Shown piece by piece: positions 33,402-39,928 of a stretch of DNA of 39,928 nt (the stretch's first letter is position 1; every line of letters begins with the position of its first letter). This DNA comes from Pantoea sp. 18069 (GTDB lineage: Bacteria > Pseudomonadota > Gammaproteobacteria > Burkholderiales > Burkholderiaceae_C): positions 1 through 39,928 of the forward strand of contig NZ_CACSJA010000045.1 in assembly GCF_902706035.1 (NCBI RefSeq), in the 5' to 3' direction. Both the position numbers and the translations under genes were made by a program. The notes below the pieces were generated by a model. The model was not told where the DNA came from, did no database searches, and worked only from the letters and a program-made list of their open reading frames with translations.

Positions 33402-34721
33402 ATGACTATTGACCGAACTCCATCCACCTCCTTTTGCGCGGCGCTGCCGCAAACGATGCGCCGCAGCTTTCTCGCGGCGTTGGCTTCTTCTTCCGCGCTG
33501 CCGGCGCTGGCCCAGTTCCGGGTCGAAGTCACGGGCATTGGCCTGACGCAGTTGCCGATTGCGATCGCGCCGTTCCGCGGCGAACCCCAGTCGCCGCAGA
33601 AACTCGCGGCCATCGTGCAGGCCGACCTCGAGCGCAGCGGCCAGTTCCGCGGCGTCGACGCCTCGGGCACGCAACTCGATGAAACTTCGCGCCCCGACGT
33701 CGCGCTGTGGAAGCAGAAGATGGCCGACTCGCTGGTCACGGGCAGCGTGACGCGGCTCGCCGATGGCCGCTTCGACGTGCGCTTTCGCCTCTGGGACGTG
33801 GTGCGTGGCCAGGACCTGGGCGGCCAGGGCTTTGCCGTGACCACGGGCGACCTGCGCCTGGTGGCCCACCGCATCGCCGACTACGTCTACGAAAAACTCA
33901 CCGGCGAGCGCGGCATCTTCTCGACGCGCATCACCTATGTCACCAAGGCCGGCAAGCGCTACAGCCTGTGGATTGCCGACGCCGATGGCGAGAACGCGCA
34001 ATCGGCGCTGTCGAGCCCCGAGCCCATCATCTCCCCTGCCTGGTCGCCCAATGGCCGCCAGGTCGCCTACGTGTCGTTCGAGTCGCGCAAGCCCGTGGTC
34101 TACGTGCATGACGTGGCCAGCGGCCGCCGTCGCCTGCTGGCCAACTTCCGCGGCTCCAACAGCGCACCGGCCTGGGCACCGAACGGCGAGTCGCTGGCCG
34201 TGACGCTCACGCGCGACGGCGGCTCGCAGCTGTACATGATCAACGCCGAAGGCGGCGAGCCGCGCCGCCTGATGCAAAGCAGCGGCATCGACACCGAACC
34301 GGTGTTCTCCAGCGACGGCCAGACGATTTTCTTCGTCAGCGACCGGGGGGGCGCGCCGCAGATCTACAAGGTTTCGGCCAGCGGCGGCAGCGCCGAGCGC
34401 GTGACCTTCACCGGCAACTACAACATTTCTCCGAGCGTGAGTCCCGACGGCCGCTGGCTCGCGTATATTTCGCGCGTGGGCGGAGGCTTCAAGCTGCATG
34501 TGATGGACCTGAGCGCGGGCACCGTGGCCGCGATCACCGACACCACGGCCGATGAAAATCCGAGCTTTGCGCCCAACAGCCGCCAGATCGTCTACGCCAC
34601 CCTGCAGCAGGGCCGCGAATCACTGATGACGACGACGCTGGACGGCAAGATCAAGGCGCGTCTCGCCGGCCAGGGCGGCGACATCCGCGAGCCGGACTGG
34701 GGCCCGTTCCTCAACCACTGA
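33402..34721 (+). CDS. tolB: Tol-Pal system beta-propeller protein TolB
   Basis: Encodes 439 aa from ATG 33402; an ATG at 33456 (MRRSFLAALASSSALPALAQ) would give a plain signal peptide and could be the true start. Cleavage is predicted after ALPALA. The N-terminal domain (FRVEVTGIGLTQLPIAIAPF, DLERSGQFRGVD) is followed by a six-bladed propeller with the repeated motifs SPAWSPNGRQVAYVSF, APAWAPNGESLAVTL, EPVFSSDGQTIFFVSD, SPSVSPDGRWLAYIS and NPSFAPNSRQIVYAT. Periplasmic TolB binds Pal and takes part in outer-membrane constriction. tolB-pal-cpoB follow in order, but tolQ, tolR and tolA are not upstream; msbA lies there in the opposite direction. Confidence 0.95.
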   Translation: MTIDRTPSTSFCAALPQTMRRSFLAALASSSALPALAQFRVEVTGIGLTQLPIAIAPFRGEPQSPQKLAAIVQADLERSGQFRGVDASGTQLDETSRPDVALWKQKMADSLVTGSVTRLADGRFDVRFRLWDVVRGQDLGGQGFAVTTGDLRLVAHRIADYVYEKLTGERGIFSTRITYVTKAGKRYSLWIADADGENAQSALSSPEPIISPAWSPNGRQVAYVSFESRKPVVYVHDVASGRRRLLANFRGSNSAPAWAPNGESLAVTLTRDGGSQLYMINAEGGEPRRLMQSSGIDTEPVFSSDGQTIFFVSDRGGAPQIYKVSASGGSAERVTFTGNYNISPSVSPDGRWLAYISRVGGGFKLHVMDLSAGTVAAITDTTADENPSFAPNSRQIVYATLQQGRESLMTTTLDGKIKARLAGQGGDIREPDWGPFLNH

Positions 34722-34758
34722 CATTCTGTAGTTCTTTTTTTTCAACCATATCGCTGAT

Positions 34759-34776
34759 GGCGTTCTGTCGAACGCC
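34759..34776 (+). promoter_or_regulatory. Hairpin just before the pal ribosome-binding site
   Basis: GGCGTTC-TGTC-GAACGCC, 7 perfect pairs with a tetraloop, ends two nt before the GGAG site of pal and follows an eight-T run in the tolB-pal gap. It could be an mRNA-processing or stability hairpin that lifts pal output relative to tolB. Function inferred. Confidence 0.4.
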
Positions 34777-34788
34777 GCGGAGCTCTCC

Positions 34789-35331
34789 ATGATCACCTTC
34801 AAACGCCTTTCCATCGCCCTGACCGTAGCCGCCCTGATGGCGGGCTGCAGCTCGGGCGTCAAGCTCGACGAAACTCCGGTCGAAGACAAATCCGCACTGA
34901 CCAGCGGTGCCGGCGCCGGAGCCAACGGCGCCGGTGCAGGCCAAAGCGGCGTATCGGGCGTGGACCTGACCCAGTCGGGTGGCGACCAGGCCGGCCCCCA
35001 GGGCGTGAGCCGCATCGTCTATTTCGACTACGACTCGTATGTCATCAAGGCCGACGCCCAGGCGCAGGTGGAAGCCCATGCACGCTTCATCAAGGCTTCG
35101 CCCAGCCGCAAGGTCGTGATCGAAGGCCACACCGACGAACGCGGCGGCCGCGAATACAACCTGGCCCTGGGCCAGAAGCGCGCCGAAGCCGTGCGCCGCT
35201 CGCTGGGCCTGCTGGGCGTGTCCGATGCCCAGGTCGAAGCCGTGAGCTTCGGCAAGGAAAAGCCTGCCGTCCAAGGCTTCACCGAAGACGCCTTCGCCCA
35301 GAACCGTCGCGCTGAACTCTCCTACCGTTAA
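34789..35331 (+). CDS. pal: Peptidoglycan-associated lipoprotein Pal
   Basis: Encodes 180 aa. A lipoprotein signal with lipobox LMAGC (MITFKRLSIALTVAALMAGC) is followed by a Gly/Ala-rich linker (GAGAGANGAGAGQSG) and an OmpA-type peptidoglycan-binding domain: VYFDYDSYVIKADAQ, VVIEGHTDERGGREYNLALGQKRAEAVR and the closing NRRAELSYR. Pal links the outer membrane to peptidoglycan and binds TolB. GGAG lies 7 nt before the ATG. The stop is 2 nt before the cpoB start. Confidence 0.97.
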   Translation: MITFKRLSIALTVAALMAGCSSGVKLDETPVEDKSALTSGAGAGANGAGAGQSGVSGVDLTQSGGDQAGPQGVSRIVYFDYDSYVIKADAQAQVEAHARFIKASPSRKVVIEGHTDERGGREYNLALGQKRAEAVRRSLGLLGVSDAQVEAVSFGKEKPAVQGFTEDAFAQNRRAELSYR

Positions 35332-35333
35332 GT

Positions 35334-36110
35334 ATGGCAATGCCGTTTTTCCGCACCACTTCCGTGGCCCGACTGGTACTGGCCCTGGCCTGCACCGCGT
35401 CCTTCGCCACGGCCAGCCAGGCCGCCCTGTTCGGTGACGACGAGGCCCGCCGGGCGATTATCGAGCTGCGCCAGCGTCTGGACGCCATGCAGCAGTCGAA
35501 CCAGCGCGCCAGCGAAGACACTTCGCAGCTGAGGCGCAGCCTGCTCGATCTGCAGGCGCAGATCGAGACACTGCGCCAGGACCAGGCCCGGCTGCGTGGG
35601 CAGAATGAACAATTGCTGCAGCAGTCGTCCGAACTGCAACGCAAGCAAAAGGACATTGCCCAGGGTGTGGAAGAACGGCTCAGGCAGTTCGAGCCGGTGG
35701 CCGTGACGATAGACGGCCAGCAGTTCACGGCCGACCCTGCGGAAAAGCGCGACTTCGACGCCGCGCTCGAAGTCTTCCGCGGCGGCAAGTTCGCCGATGC
35801 CAACAAGTCCTTCAGTGCCTTCATCCGCCAGTACCCGCGCAGCGGTTACCTGCCGTCGGCCCGCTTCTGGCTGGGCAACGCACAGTACGCCGAACGTGAC
35901 TACAAGGAGGCGATCGCCAACTTCAAGTCGCTGCTGACCGCGTCGCCCGAACATGCGCGCGCGCCCGAAGCCGCGCTGTCCATCGCCAACTGCCAGATCG
36001 AGCTCAAGGACACCCGCTCGGCGCGCAAGACGCTCGAGGACCTGCTCAAGACCTATCCCGGCAGCGAAGCCGCAGGCGCGGCCAAGGAACAGCTCGCGCG
36101 CCTGAAATGA
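35334..36110 (+). CDS. cpoB: Cell division coordinator CpoB (YbgF)
   Basis: Encodes 258 aa. A signal peptide ends near ATASQA. A trimerising coiled coil (ARRAIIELRQRLDAMQQSNQRASEDTSQLRRSLLDLQAQIETLRQDQARLRGQNEQ) is followed by TPR repeats in the C-terminal half (FDAALEVFRGGKFADANKSFSAFIRQYP, ARFWLGNAQYAERDYKEAIANFKSLLTASPEHARAPEA). CpoB links peptidoglycan synthesis with Tol-driven outer-membrane constriction. An ATG two codons later is also possible. Its stop overlaps the tcdA start by 4 bp. Confidence 0.94.
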   Translation: MAMPFFRTTSVARLVLALACTASFATASQAALFGDDEARRAIIELRQRLDAMQQSNQRASEDTSQLRRSLLDLQAQIETLRQDQARLRGQNEQLLQQSSELQRKQKDIAQGVEERLRQFEPVAVTIDGQQFTADPAEKRDFDAALEVFRGGKFADANKSFSAFIRQYPRSGYLPSARFWLGNAQYAERDYKEAIANFKSLLTASPEHARAPEAALSIANCQIELKDTRSARKTLEDLLKTYPGSEAAGAAKEQLARLK

Positions 36111-36943
36111 CCCAAGCACTGAGCACCGCACCTGCCGCTGCCCCGCCCGACCCCGACTTTCTGGCCCCCGACAACCAGCGCCGCTTCGGCGGTCTGGAGC
36201 GCCTTTACGGCGTGCCGGGCGCGGCGCGCATACGCGGTGCGCATGTGGCCGTGGTCGGCATAGGCGGTGTCGGCTCCTGGGCTGCGGAAGCGCTGGCGCG
36301 CAGCGGCGTGGGCCGGATCACGCTGATCGACCTGGACCAGGTCGCCGAATCCAACATCAACCGCCAGATCCATGCGCTCACCTCGACCGTGGGCCAGGCC
36401 AAGGTGGTCGCCATGCGCGAGCGCATCGCGCAGATCCACCCTGACTGCGAAGTCCATTGCATAGAGGAGTTCGTCGAGCCGGGCAACTGGCCGGCGCTGC
36501 TGCCCGCAGGCGTGACGGCCGTGATCGATGCCTGCGACCAGGTCAAGGCCAAGACGGCCATGGCCGCGCATGCCCGGCGCAACAAGCTGCTGTTCATCAG
36601 CGTGGGCGCAGCCGGCGGCAAGCGCCAGGCGCACAAGGTCGACATCGACGACCTGAGCCTGACCACCCACGACCCGCTGCTCACCCAACTGCGCTACCGG
36701 CTGCGCCGCGAACACAACGCGCCGCGCGACGGCAAGAAAATGGGCGTGGCCTGCGTCTTCAGCCGCGAAGCTGTCGCCCCGCCCGACGCGTCCTGCGCGC
36801 TCGACAGCGCCGACGGCACGCTCAACTGCCACGGCTACGGCTCGGTCGTGGCCGTGACGGCCACTTTCGGCCAATGCGCGGCCGGCTGGGTGCTCGATCA
36901 AATTGCGGCCACCGAGCCAAAAGTGCCTAAAATTCCATGCTAG
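36107..36943 (+). CDS. tcdA: tRNA threonylcarbamoyladenosine dehydratase TcdA (CsdL)
   Basis: Encodes 278 aa. A ThiF/E1-like adenylating enzyme: RRFGGLERLYG, nucleotide-binding GIGGVGSWAAEALARSGVGRITLIDLDQVAESNINRQIHAL, AVIDACDQVKAKTAMAAHARR and the conserved HDPLLTQLRYRLRREHN. It cyclises t6A37 to ct6A in tRNAs reading ANN codons. ATGA overlap with cpoB suggests co-transcription with the tol-pal genes. The stop codon TAG (36941-36943) lies inside the -10 box of the tRNA-Lys promoter; tRNA-Lys(UUU) is itself one of the enzyme's expected substrates. Confidence 0.93.
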   Translation: MTQALSTAPAAAPPDPDFLAPDNQRRFGGLERLYGVPGAARIRGAHVAVVGIGGVGSWAAEALARSGVGRITLIDLDQVAESNINRQIHALTSTVGQAKVVAMRERIAQIHPDCEVHCIEEFVEPGNWPALLPAGVTAVIDACDQVKAKTAMAAHARRNKLLFISVGAAGGKRQAHKVDIDDLSLTTHDPLLTQLRYRLRREHNAPRDGKKMGVACVFSREAVAPPDASCALDSADGTLNCHGYGSVVAVTATFGQCAAGWVLDQIAATEPKVPKIPC

Positions 36944-36946
36944 AAT
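36938..36946 (+). promoter_or_regulatory. Extended -10 promoter candidate for tRNA-Lys
   Basis: TGCTAGAAT matches an extended -10 (TG-N-TAGAAT; consensus TATAAT) and overlaps the tcdA stop codon. It sits 43 nt before the mature tRNA-Lys, a normal leader length. No good -35 hexamer is seen, as expected for extended -10 promoters. Confidence 0.5.
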
Positions 36947-36989
36947 CGAGTTCTTCGCTAAACAGAACAAACGTTTTGTGAAGCAGGTG

Positions 36990-37065
36990 GGGTCGTTAGC
37001 TCAGTCGGTAGAGCAGCGGACTTTTAATCCGTAGGTCGCGTGTTCGAATCACGCACGACCCACCA
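36990..37065 (+). tRNA. tRNA-Lys (anticodon UUU)
   Basis: 76 nt with encoded CCA. Acceptor stem GGGTCGT/ACGACCC, D arm AGCTCAGTCGGTAGAGC, anticodon TTT at 37023-37025 in loop CTTTTAA on stem GCGGA/TCCGT, T arm GCGTG-TTCGAAT-CACGC and discriminator A. Nearly identical in layout to E. coli tRNA-Lys. It borders an accessory-looking region, as tRNA genes often do. Confidence 0.98.
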
Positions 37066-37077
37066 ACCAGCACAAGG

Positions 37078-37111
37078 AAACCGCGCTATCAAACTGATAG
37101 CGCGGTTTTTT
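37078..37111 (+). terminator. Rho-independent terminator after tRNA-Lys
   Basis: AAACCGCGCTATCA pairs perfectly with TGATAGCGCGGTTT around an AAC loop (14 bp) and runs into TTTTTT. A textbook intrinsic terminator 12 nt past the tRNA CCA. Confidence 0.95.
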
Positions 37112-37209
37112 CTTTTGGGCTGGATGTAAGGGCGGATGTAAGACGATTTCGGAAATGCCGATCTGCTCAAGGTAGCCTAGCCCTTTCAGCTCAAATCCTG
37201 CGTTTGTTC

Positions 37210-37335
37210 TCACTTCTTGCTGTTTGGCGACGTCACAGGCGTCACACCCGTCACAGCCTTATTCCATGCGGGTTTGCGACGTGACGGCCCAAACGTCACG
37301 GCCGTCACAGGCGTCACATAACAGGCCGCAGCCAT
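37210..37335 (-). pseudogene. Possible gene remnant with Val-Thr repeats
   Basis: A 41-codon minus-strand frame (ATG 37335 to TGA 37212) reads with VTPVTAVT, a basic GPSRRKPAWNK stretch and VTGVTPVTS. The plus strand over the same DNA is also open to TAA 37321 and also reads V-T repeats, because CGTCAC and GTGACG both give Val-Thr. The wording resembles tails of replication or primase proteins of betaproteobacterial mobile elements (from memory). It may equally be a non-coding repeat array. Confidence 0.25.
37231..37317. repeat. CGTCAC array with 9-bp period
   Basis: CGTCAC starts at 37231, 37240 and 37249, and again at 37294, 37303 and 37312; each set has exact 9-bp spacing and the two sets are 63 bp (7 x 9) apart. 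One inverted copy GTGACG lies at 37281-37286. It could be iteron-like protein-binding sites or a repetitive Val-Thr coding tail. Too short and too close-spaced for CRISPR. Confidence 0.75.
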
Positions 37336-37693
37336 GCTTCGGTGCTCACGCGCGCGCAGGACGATTGACTACGGACAGAGCTGTGGAGTGGGTGGCCTAA
37401 CCACAGGTGAGGTCGTCGCCGACCCTCGCACCTTCCAGGCAGGGCAGTTTATTTCATGCGCTGCTGGTGCTAATCAGCAGCCACTGGCGATCAGCGCTCA
37501 TCAGCAAGCGCACCAAGCCGCGCACCGCCTACCCGGCTGCCAGCGCCAGCACCGAGGGCCGATCAGCGCTGGTCCCGCTTGGCCGTCTTGGGTCATTGAC
37601 ACTGACTTCAGATTTCAATGCCTCGAACGCAATGCTGGTCGAGGTCCAACGGGGAACTGGCGCCAGTCATGGCACTCCATGGTTTCCAGCGTC

Positions 37694-39790
37694 TCACGAA
37701 GGCGCGCGCAGGTCGACGAGTCCCCGGGCCAGACGCCATGTCTCAGAGAAGATCGTAGGCCCCATGACCTCATCGTCGATCCAAGCAATCAATTCGTCGT
37801 ACAGCCGCCGGATCACGCTGAGATCAGCGGGTCTCTGCAATCGAGGCTGGACCCAGAGGCATAGGCGATCAAGTTGTTCGGGCGTCGCTTCAATCTTCAT
37901 GTTATTCGCACGCGCTGATCCGAGGAACAAAAAGGGAAGCAACACGCACGTGTTGCTGGGAGCGACCAGCCCAAACAAATCGTGGGCGTGCAGCCTAGTC
38001 TCCGACGCGAGCGACAATGCGGCAAACCGGGGTTCCAGGTGCGATATGACCCGCTGGTTGCCTATCGAGCTGCTGATCATGCGAGCGAGCGCGGTGGCGA
38101 AGGCCGCATGATCGTATGGAGGCACCTGTTCACTTGCGAATCGAACCCTCGTACGAAGCCACCGATCCATGGCTTGCACTCGAGCGCCCTGGTTTGATGG
38201 ATGAACGGGCCCCACCCACGTGTTCGACCGATCAAGTACGTCGGCGTTGCCCAGAATCTGCAGGAATTTTCCGGGGAGCTTCAGCCATTCGACTGCGGCA
38301 ATGGCCAGCTTGTCTTCATAGTTTTGCGCGATTGCCACATCGTGATGACCCTCTGGCGGTTCCTCGTTTGATCCCTGCAGCCCCGCGACCCATTCGTTCC
38401 GCTGGAAAAGGGCTCTGAGGCCGCCGCCCTTCGTGCTCCATGCGACATCGAGCCAAGCATCGCCCAAGCATTCCGCGTGCTGGAGCCAAGGGCCGGCGAA
38501 CTGCCCCGCCATCGATTTCAGAAAACAGGAGGTCTCAGGCCGCATATCCTCTATAAACACCACGGGTAGTCCCCCTGCCTTCCATGCCGCAATATCCTCG
38601 CGCACGGCAGCCTCTAAGCTCGCCAGCACCGTTGCTTCCAACCTCTCTCTGGCGGCCGTCGAGACCTTGTCCCGACTGAAATTGAGCCAAGCTCCCGCCG
38701 AACCCGACATCAAATCGATGTCGACCGAAACATTCGGAAAGTAAATATTCTTCGCTTCAAACTTCTGGCCTCGGTAGAAGGTCCTTAGCGTCCCGAAGGA
38801 ATGGCGGCTTGTCTCCGGCCAATAGCTGATCTTCACCTCAGCGTTCGGGGTCCGGACGAAGCGCCAACGATTGATCACTAGCGACAACCGTTCACTGCTT
38901 TCCCGCTGGAAGGGGTAAAAGCCTGACAGCGTTTGCAGCCTACCCGCGATGGGAACCATCGCGTTTTTGCCAAACACGCTGATATGGTCGGCCAACTGGG
39001 CGGCGACATAGGGAAAGCGGTCGTCTAGGATAGGATCGAGTGAATCGACCAATCTGAACGCGATAGAACCGTCATCCTTATGCGGCACCGACCAGACCTT
39101 GGCGAACTTCTCTCGCTCAAAACTGAGTGTGATGGTCGTCCCTGTCGGCACCGAAACGTCATGGTCAAGCTGGTGCAAGACCACCAGACCCTCGCGGGCG
39201 CCGGTAGGGCTGTACATCGTAACTTCGAGAATGTCATTCGTGATCAGGCTTTTTGTTCGCAATGAAACCTGGTCGCAAAGCATGAAGATGCTTTGAAAGC
39301 CAATGCCAAAGACTCCCGATGGTTTCATCCACTCCGGCATGCCATCGATCGCACGTCGGCGGGCCGTATTGCGTCTAGACCCACCGATAAGGAGCATGTA
39401 CTGAAGATCGTCTAGGCTGATTCCGGTGCCTGAATCTCGAATGGTTAAGGTCCAGTATGATGTTTCGCCGGCGTCGCTGAGGCTGCCTGCGGACTCGGTC
39501 AGCGCGACATGGATCGGTTCGTTCGAAAATAGCTTCTGTACCGCCGCGTCATCTGGCGAATCCCAGCAGCCATCCTCGAGCTTCGCTCGGTGGGTCATCC
39601 AGATCTTCAGCAGGGTTGCATCCACTGAGTTCTGAAGCAGCTCTCGAATGCAGGCGTACTCGCTCTCGTAAAGGTTGTTGCCCTGCAGCAATTCGATGGC
39701 ATTCTGCGTGTCAAGAGTGAAGGCGGGCCGTTCGCCATTCTTGAGGATCTTAAGATTGCCGGCGAGTCGAACCGACACCGGCCCCAGCAT
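37694..39790 (-). CDS. HSP90/GHKL-type ATPase protein of unknown function, possibly 5'-truncated
   Basis: Encodes 698 aa from ATG 39790. The N-terminal third is an HSP90-like ATP-binding domain: N-box CIRELLQNSVDATLLK (Glu50, Asn54, Asp57), G1 box RDSGTGIS (Asp119), a GGSRR lid and G2 box PSGVFGIGFQSIFML (162-165). A middle domain follows (TITLSFEREKF..., FYRGQKFEAKNIYFPNVSVDIDLMSGSAGAWLNFSRDKV) like the HSP90 middle segment, then a C-terminal half I do not recognise. It is not HtpG. Such stand-alone GHKL ATPases are often found in accessory or defence-type loci; some relatives carry an N-terminal HD domain. Here the start lies 12 nt from the left end of an IS3-type element, so an N-terminal part may be lost. 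Codon use is less GC-rich than upstream genes. Confidence 0.75.
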   Translation of the reverse strand: MLGPVSVRLAGNLKILKNGERPAFTLDTQNAIELLQGNNLYESEYACIRELLQNSVDATLLKIWMTHRAKLEDGCWDSPDDAAVQKLFSNEPIHVALTESAGSLSDAGETSYWTLTIRDSGTGISLDDLQYMLLIGGSRRNTARRRAIDGMPEWMKPSGVFGIGFQSIFMLCDQVSLRTKSLITNDILEVTMYSPTGAREGLVVLHQLDHDVSVPTGTTITLSFEREKFAKVWSVPHKDDGSIAFRLVDSLDPILDDRFPYVAAQLADHISVFGKNAMVPIAGRLQTLSGFYPFQRESSERLSLVINRWRFVRTPNAEVKISYWPETSRHSFGTLRTFYRGQKFEAKNIYFPNVSVDIDLMSGSAGAWLNFSRDKVSTAARERLEATVLASLEAAVREDIAAWKAGGLPVVFIEDMRPETSCFLKSMAGQFAGPWLQHAECLGDAWLDVAWSTKGGGLRALFQRNEWVAGLQGSNEEPPEGHHDVAIAQNYEDKLAIAAVEWLKLPGKFLQILGNADVLDRSNTWVGPVHPSNQGARVQAMDRWLRTRVRFASEQVPPYDHAAFATALARMISSSIGNQRVISHLEPRFAALSLASETRLHAHDLFGLVAPSNTCVLLPFLFLGSARANNMKIEATPEQLDRLCLWVQPRLQRPADLSVIRRLYDELIAWIDDEVMGPTIFSETWRLARGLVDLRAPS

Positions 39791-39801
39791 CGGCAGCAGC
39801 C

Positions 39802-39928
39802 TGAATCACACCGGGTTTCGTGGAGGCATCAACTCTTAAGATGATGAAGCCATGAATAAGTCCAACAAGTTCTCTCCCGAAGTCCGTGAGCGCGCAGTGC
39901 GCATGGTGCAAGAGCACCGTGGGGAATA
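39802..39928 (+). mobile_element. IS3-family insertion sequence, left end (runs off window)
   Basis: TGAATCACACCGGGTTTCGT at 39802 begins with the TG expected for an IS3-family left inverted repeat and is followed by a short leader and the orfA start. The right end and target duplication lie outside the window, so the exact boundary is provisional. Confidence 0.65.
39852..39928 (+). CDS. IS3-family transposase OrfA, N-terminal part
   Basis: The first 25 codons are visible before the window ends: MNKSNKFSPEVRERAVRMVQ and then EHRGE. This is the start of the helix-turn-helix OrfA of IS3-family elements (FSPEVRERAVRMV being the family opening), which is normally joined to OrfB by -1 frameshifting to make the active transposase. 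It reads away from the adjacent HSP90-like ATPase gene. Whether the element is intact cannot be seen. Confidence 0.85.
   Translation, partial: MNKSNKFSPEVRERAVRMVQEHRGE

Larger units (their letters stand above)
37112..37693. other. Gene-poor stretch with probable mobile-element remnants
   Basis: About 580 bp between the tRNA-Lys terminator and the ATPase gene holds no convincing intact gene. It contains a doubled GGATGTAAG (37123-37143 region), the CGTCAC array at 37231-37317, and short broken frames on both strands. No integrase and no repeat of the tRNA 3' end was found by eye. The best reading is decayed material of an element inserted near the tRNA gene. Confidence 0.4.

Noticed and set aside
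37231..37317. CRISPR array
   Set aside because: Unit is 9 bp with no spacers of CRISPR size and no cas genes.
37407..38111. 234-codon plus-strand frame across the gap and ATPase 3' end
   Set aside because: No recognisable domain; more than half is antisense to the ATPase gene.

Overview
The window reads as a chromosomal segment of a GC-rich betaproteobacterium, most likely a Comamonadaceae member (Acidovorax/Comamonas/Delftia-like). This is inferred from recognisable protein families, codon use, the sucA-sucB-lpdA order and a Comamonadaceae-style intergenic repeat. It is not based on a database match.

Layout. 1-188: 3' end of a dihydrolipoamide dehydrogenase. 304-2088: a metallo-beta-lactamase-fold lipoprotein divergent from a TetR regulator, with a 16-bp palindrome between them. 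2296-8601: a cobalamin-riboswitch-led uptake operon (TonB receptor, BtuF/BtuC/BtuD-type ABC importer, and a CbiX-like/[2Fe-2S] fusion protein). 8664-11898 (minus): lytic transglycosylase, a coiled-coil secreted protein and ZapE. 12050-17777 (minus): 2-oxoglutarate dehydrogenase operon sucA-sucB-lpdA. 17985-19073: AI-2E-family permease.

19345-31326 is a selenium locus. It holds a selenocysteine-containing, Tat-exported formate dehydrogenase (fdnG with an in-frame UGA at 19933 and a bacterial SECIS hairpin directly after it), fdnH, fdnI, fdhE, selA, selB, the tRNA-Sec gene selC and, after an inserted-looking antisense trimeric autotransporter gene, selD. The locus therefore encodes the main selenoenzyme together with its complete Sec decoding machinery: Se donor synthesis, Ser-to-Sec conversion, special elongation factor and tRNA.

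31368-36943 is cell-envelope and tRNA-modification core: msbA (minus), then tolB-pal-cpoB-tcdA (plus). A tRNA-Lys(UUU) gene with a strong terminator follows. Beyond it the composition changes. There is a roughly 580-bp stretch with no intact gene and a 9-bp-period CGTCAC array, then a stand-alone HSP90/GHKL-type ATPase gene of lower GC on the minus strand, and finally the left end of an IS3-family insertion sequence running off the window. This last part looks like an accessory island next to a tRNA gene. The ATPase, possibly cut at its N-terminus by the IS, is the best candidate here for something undescribed.
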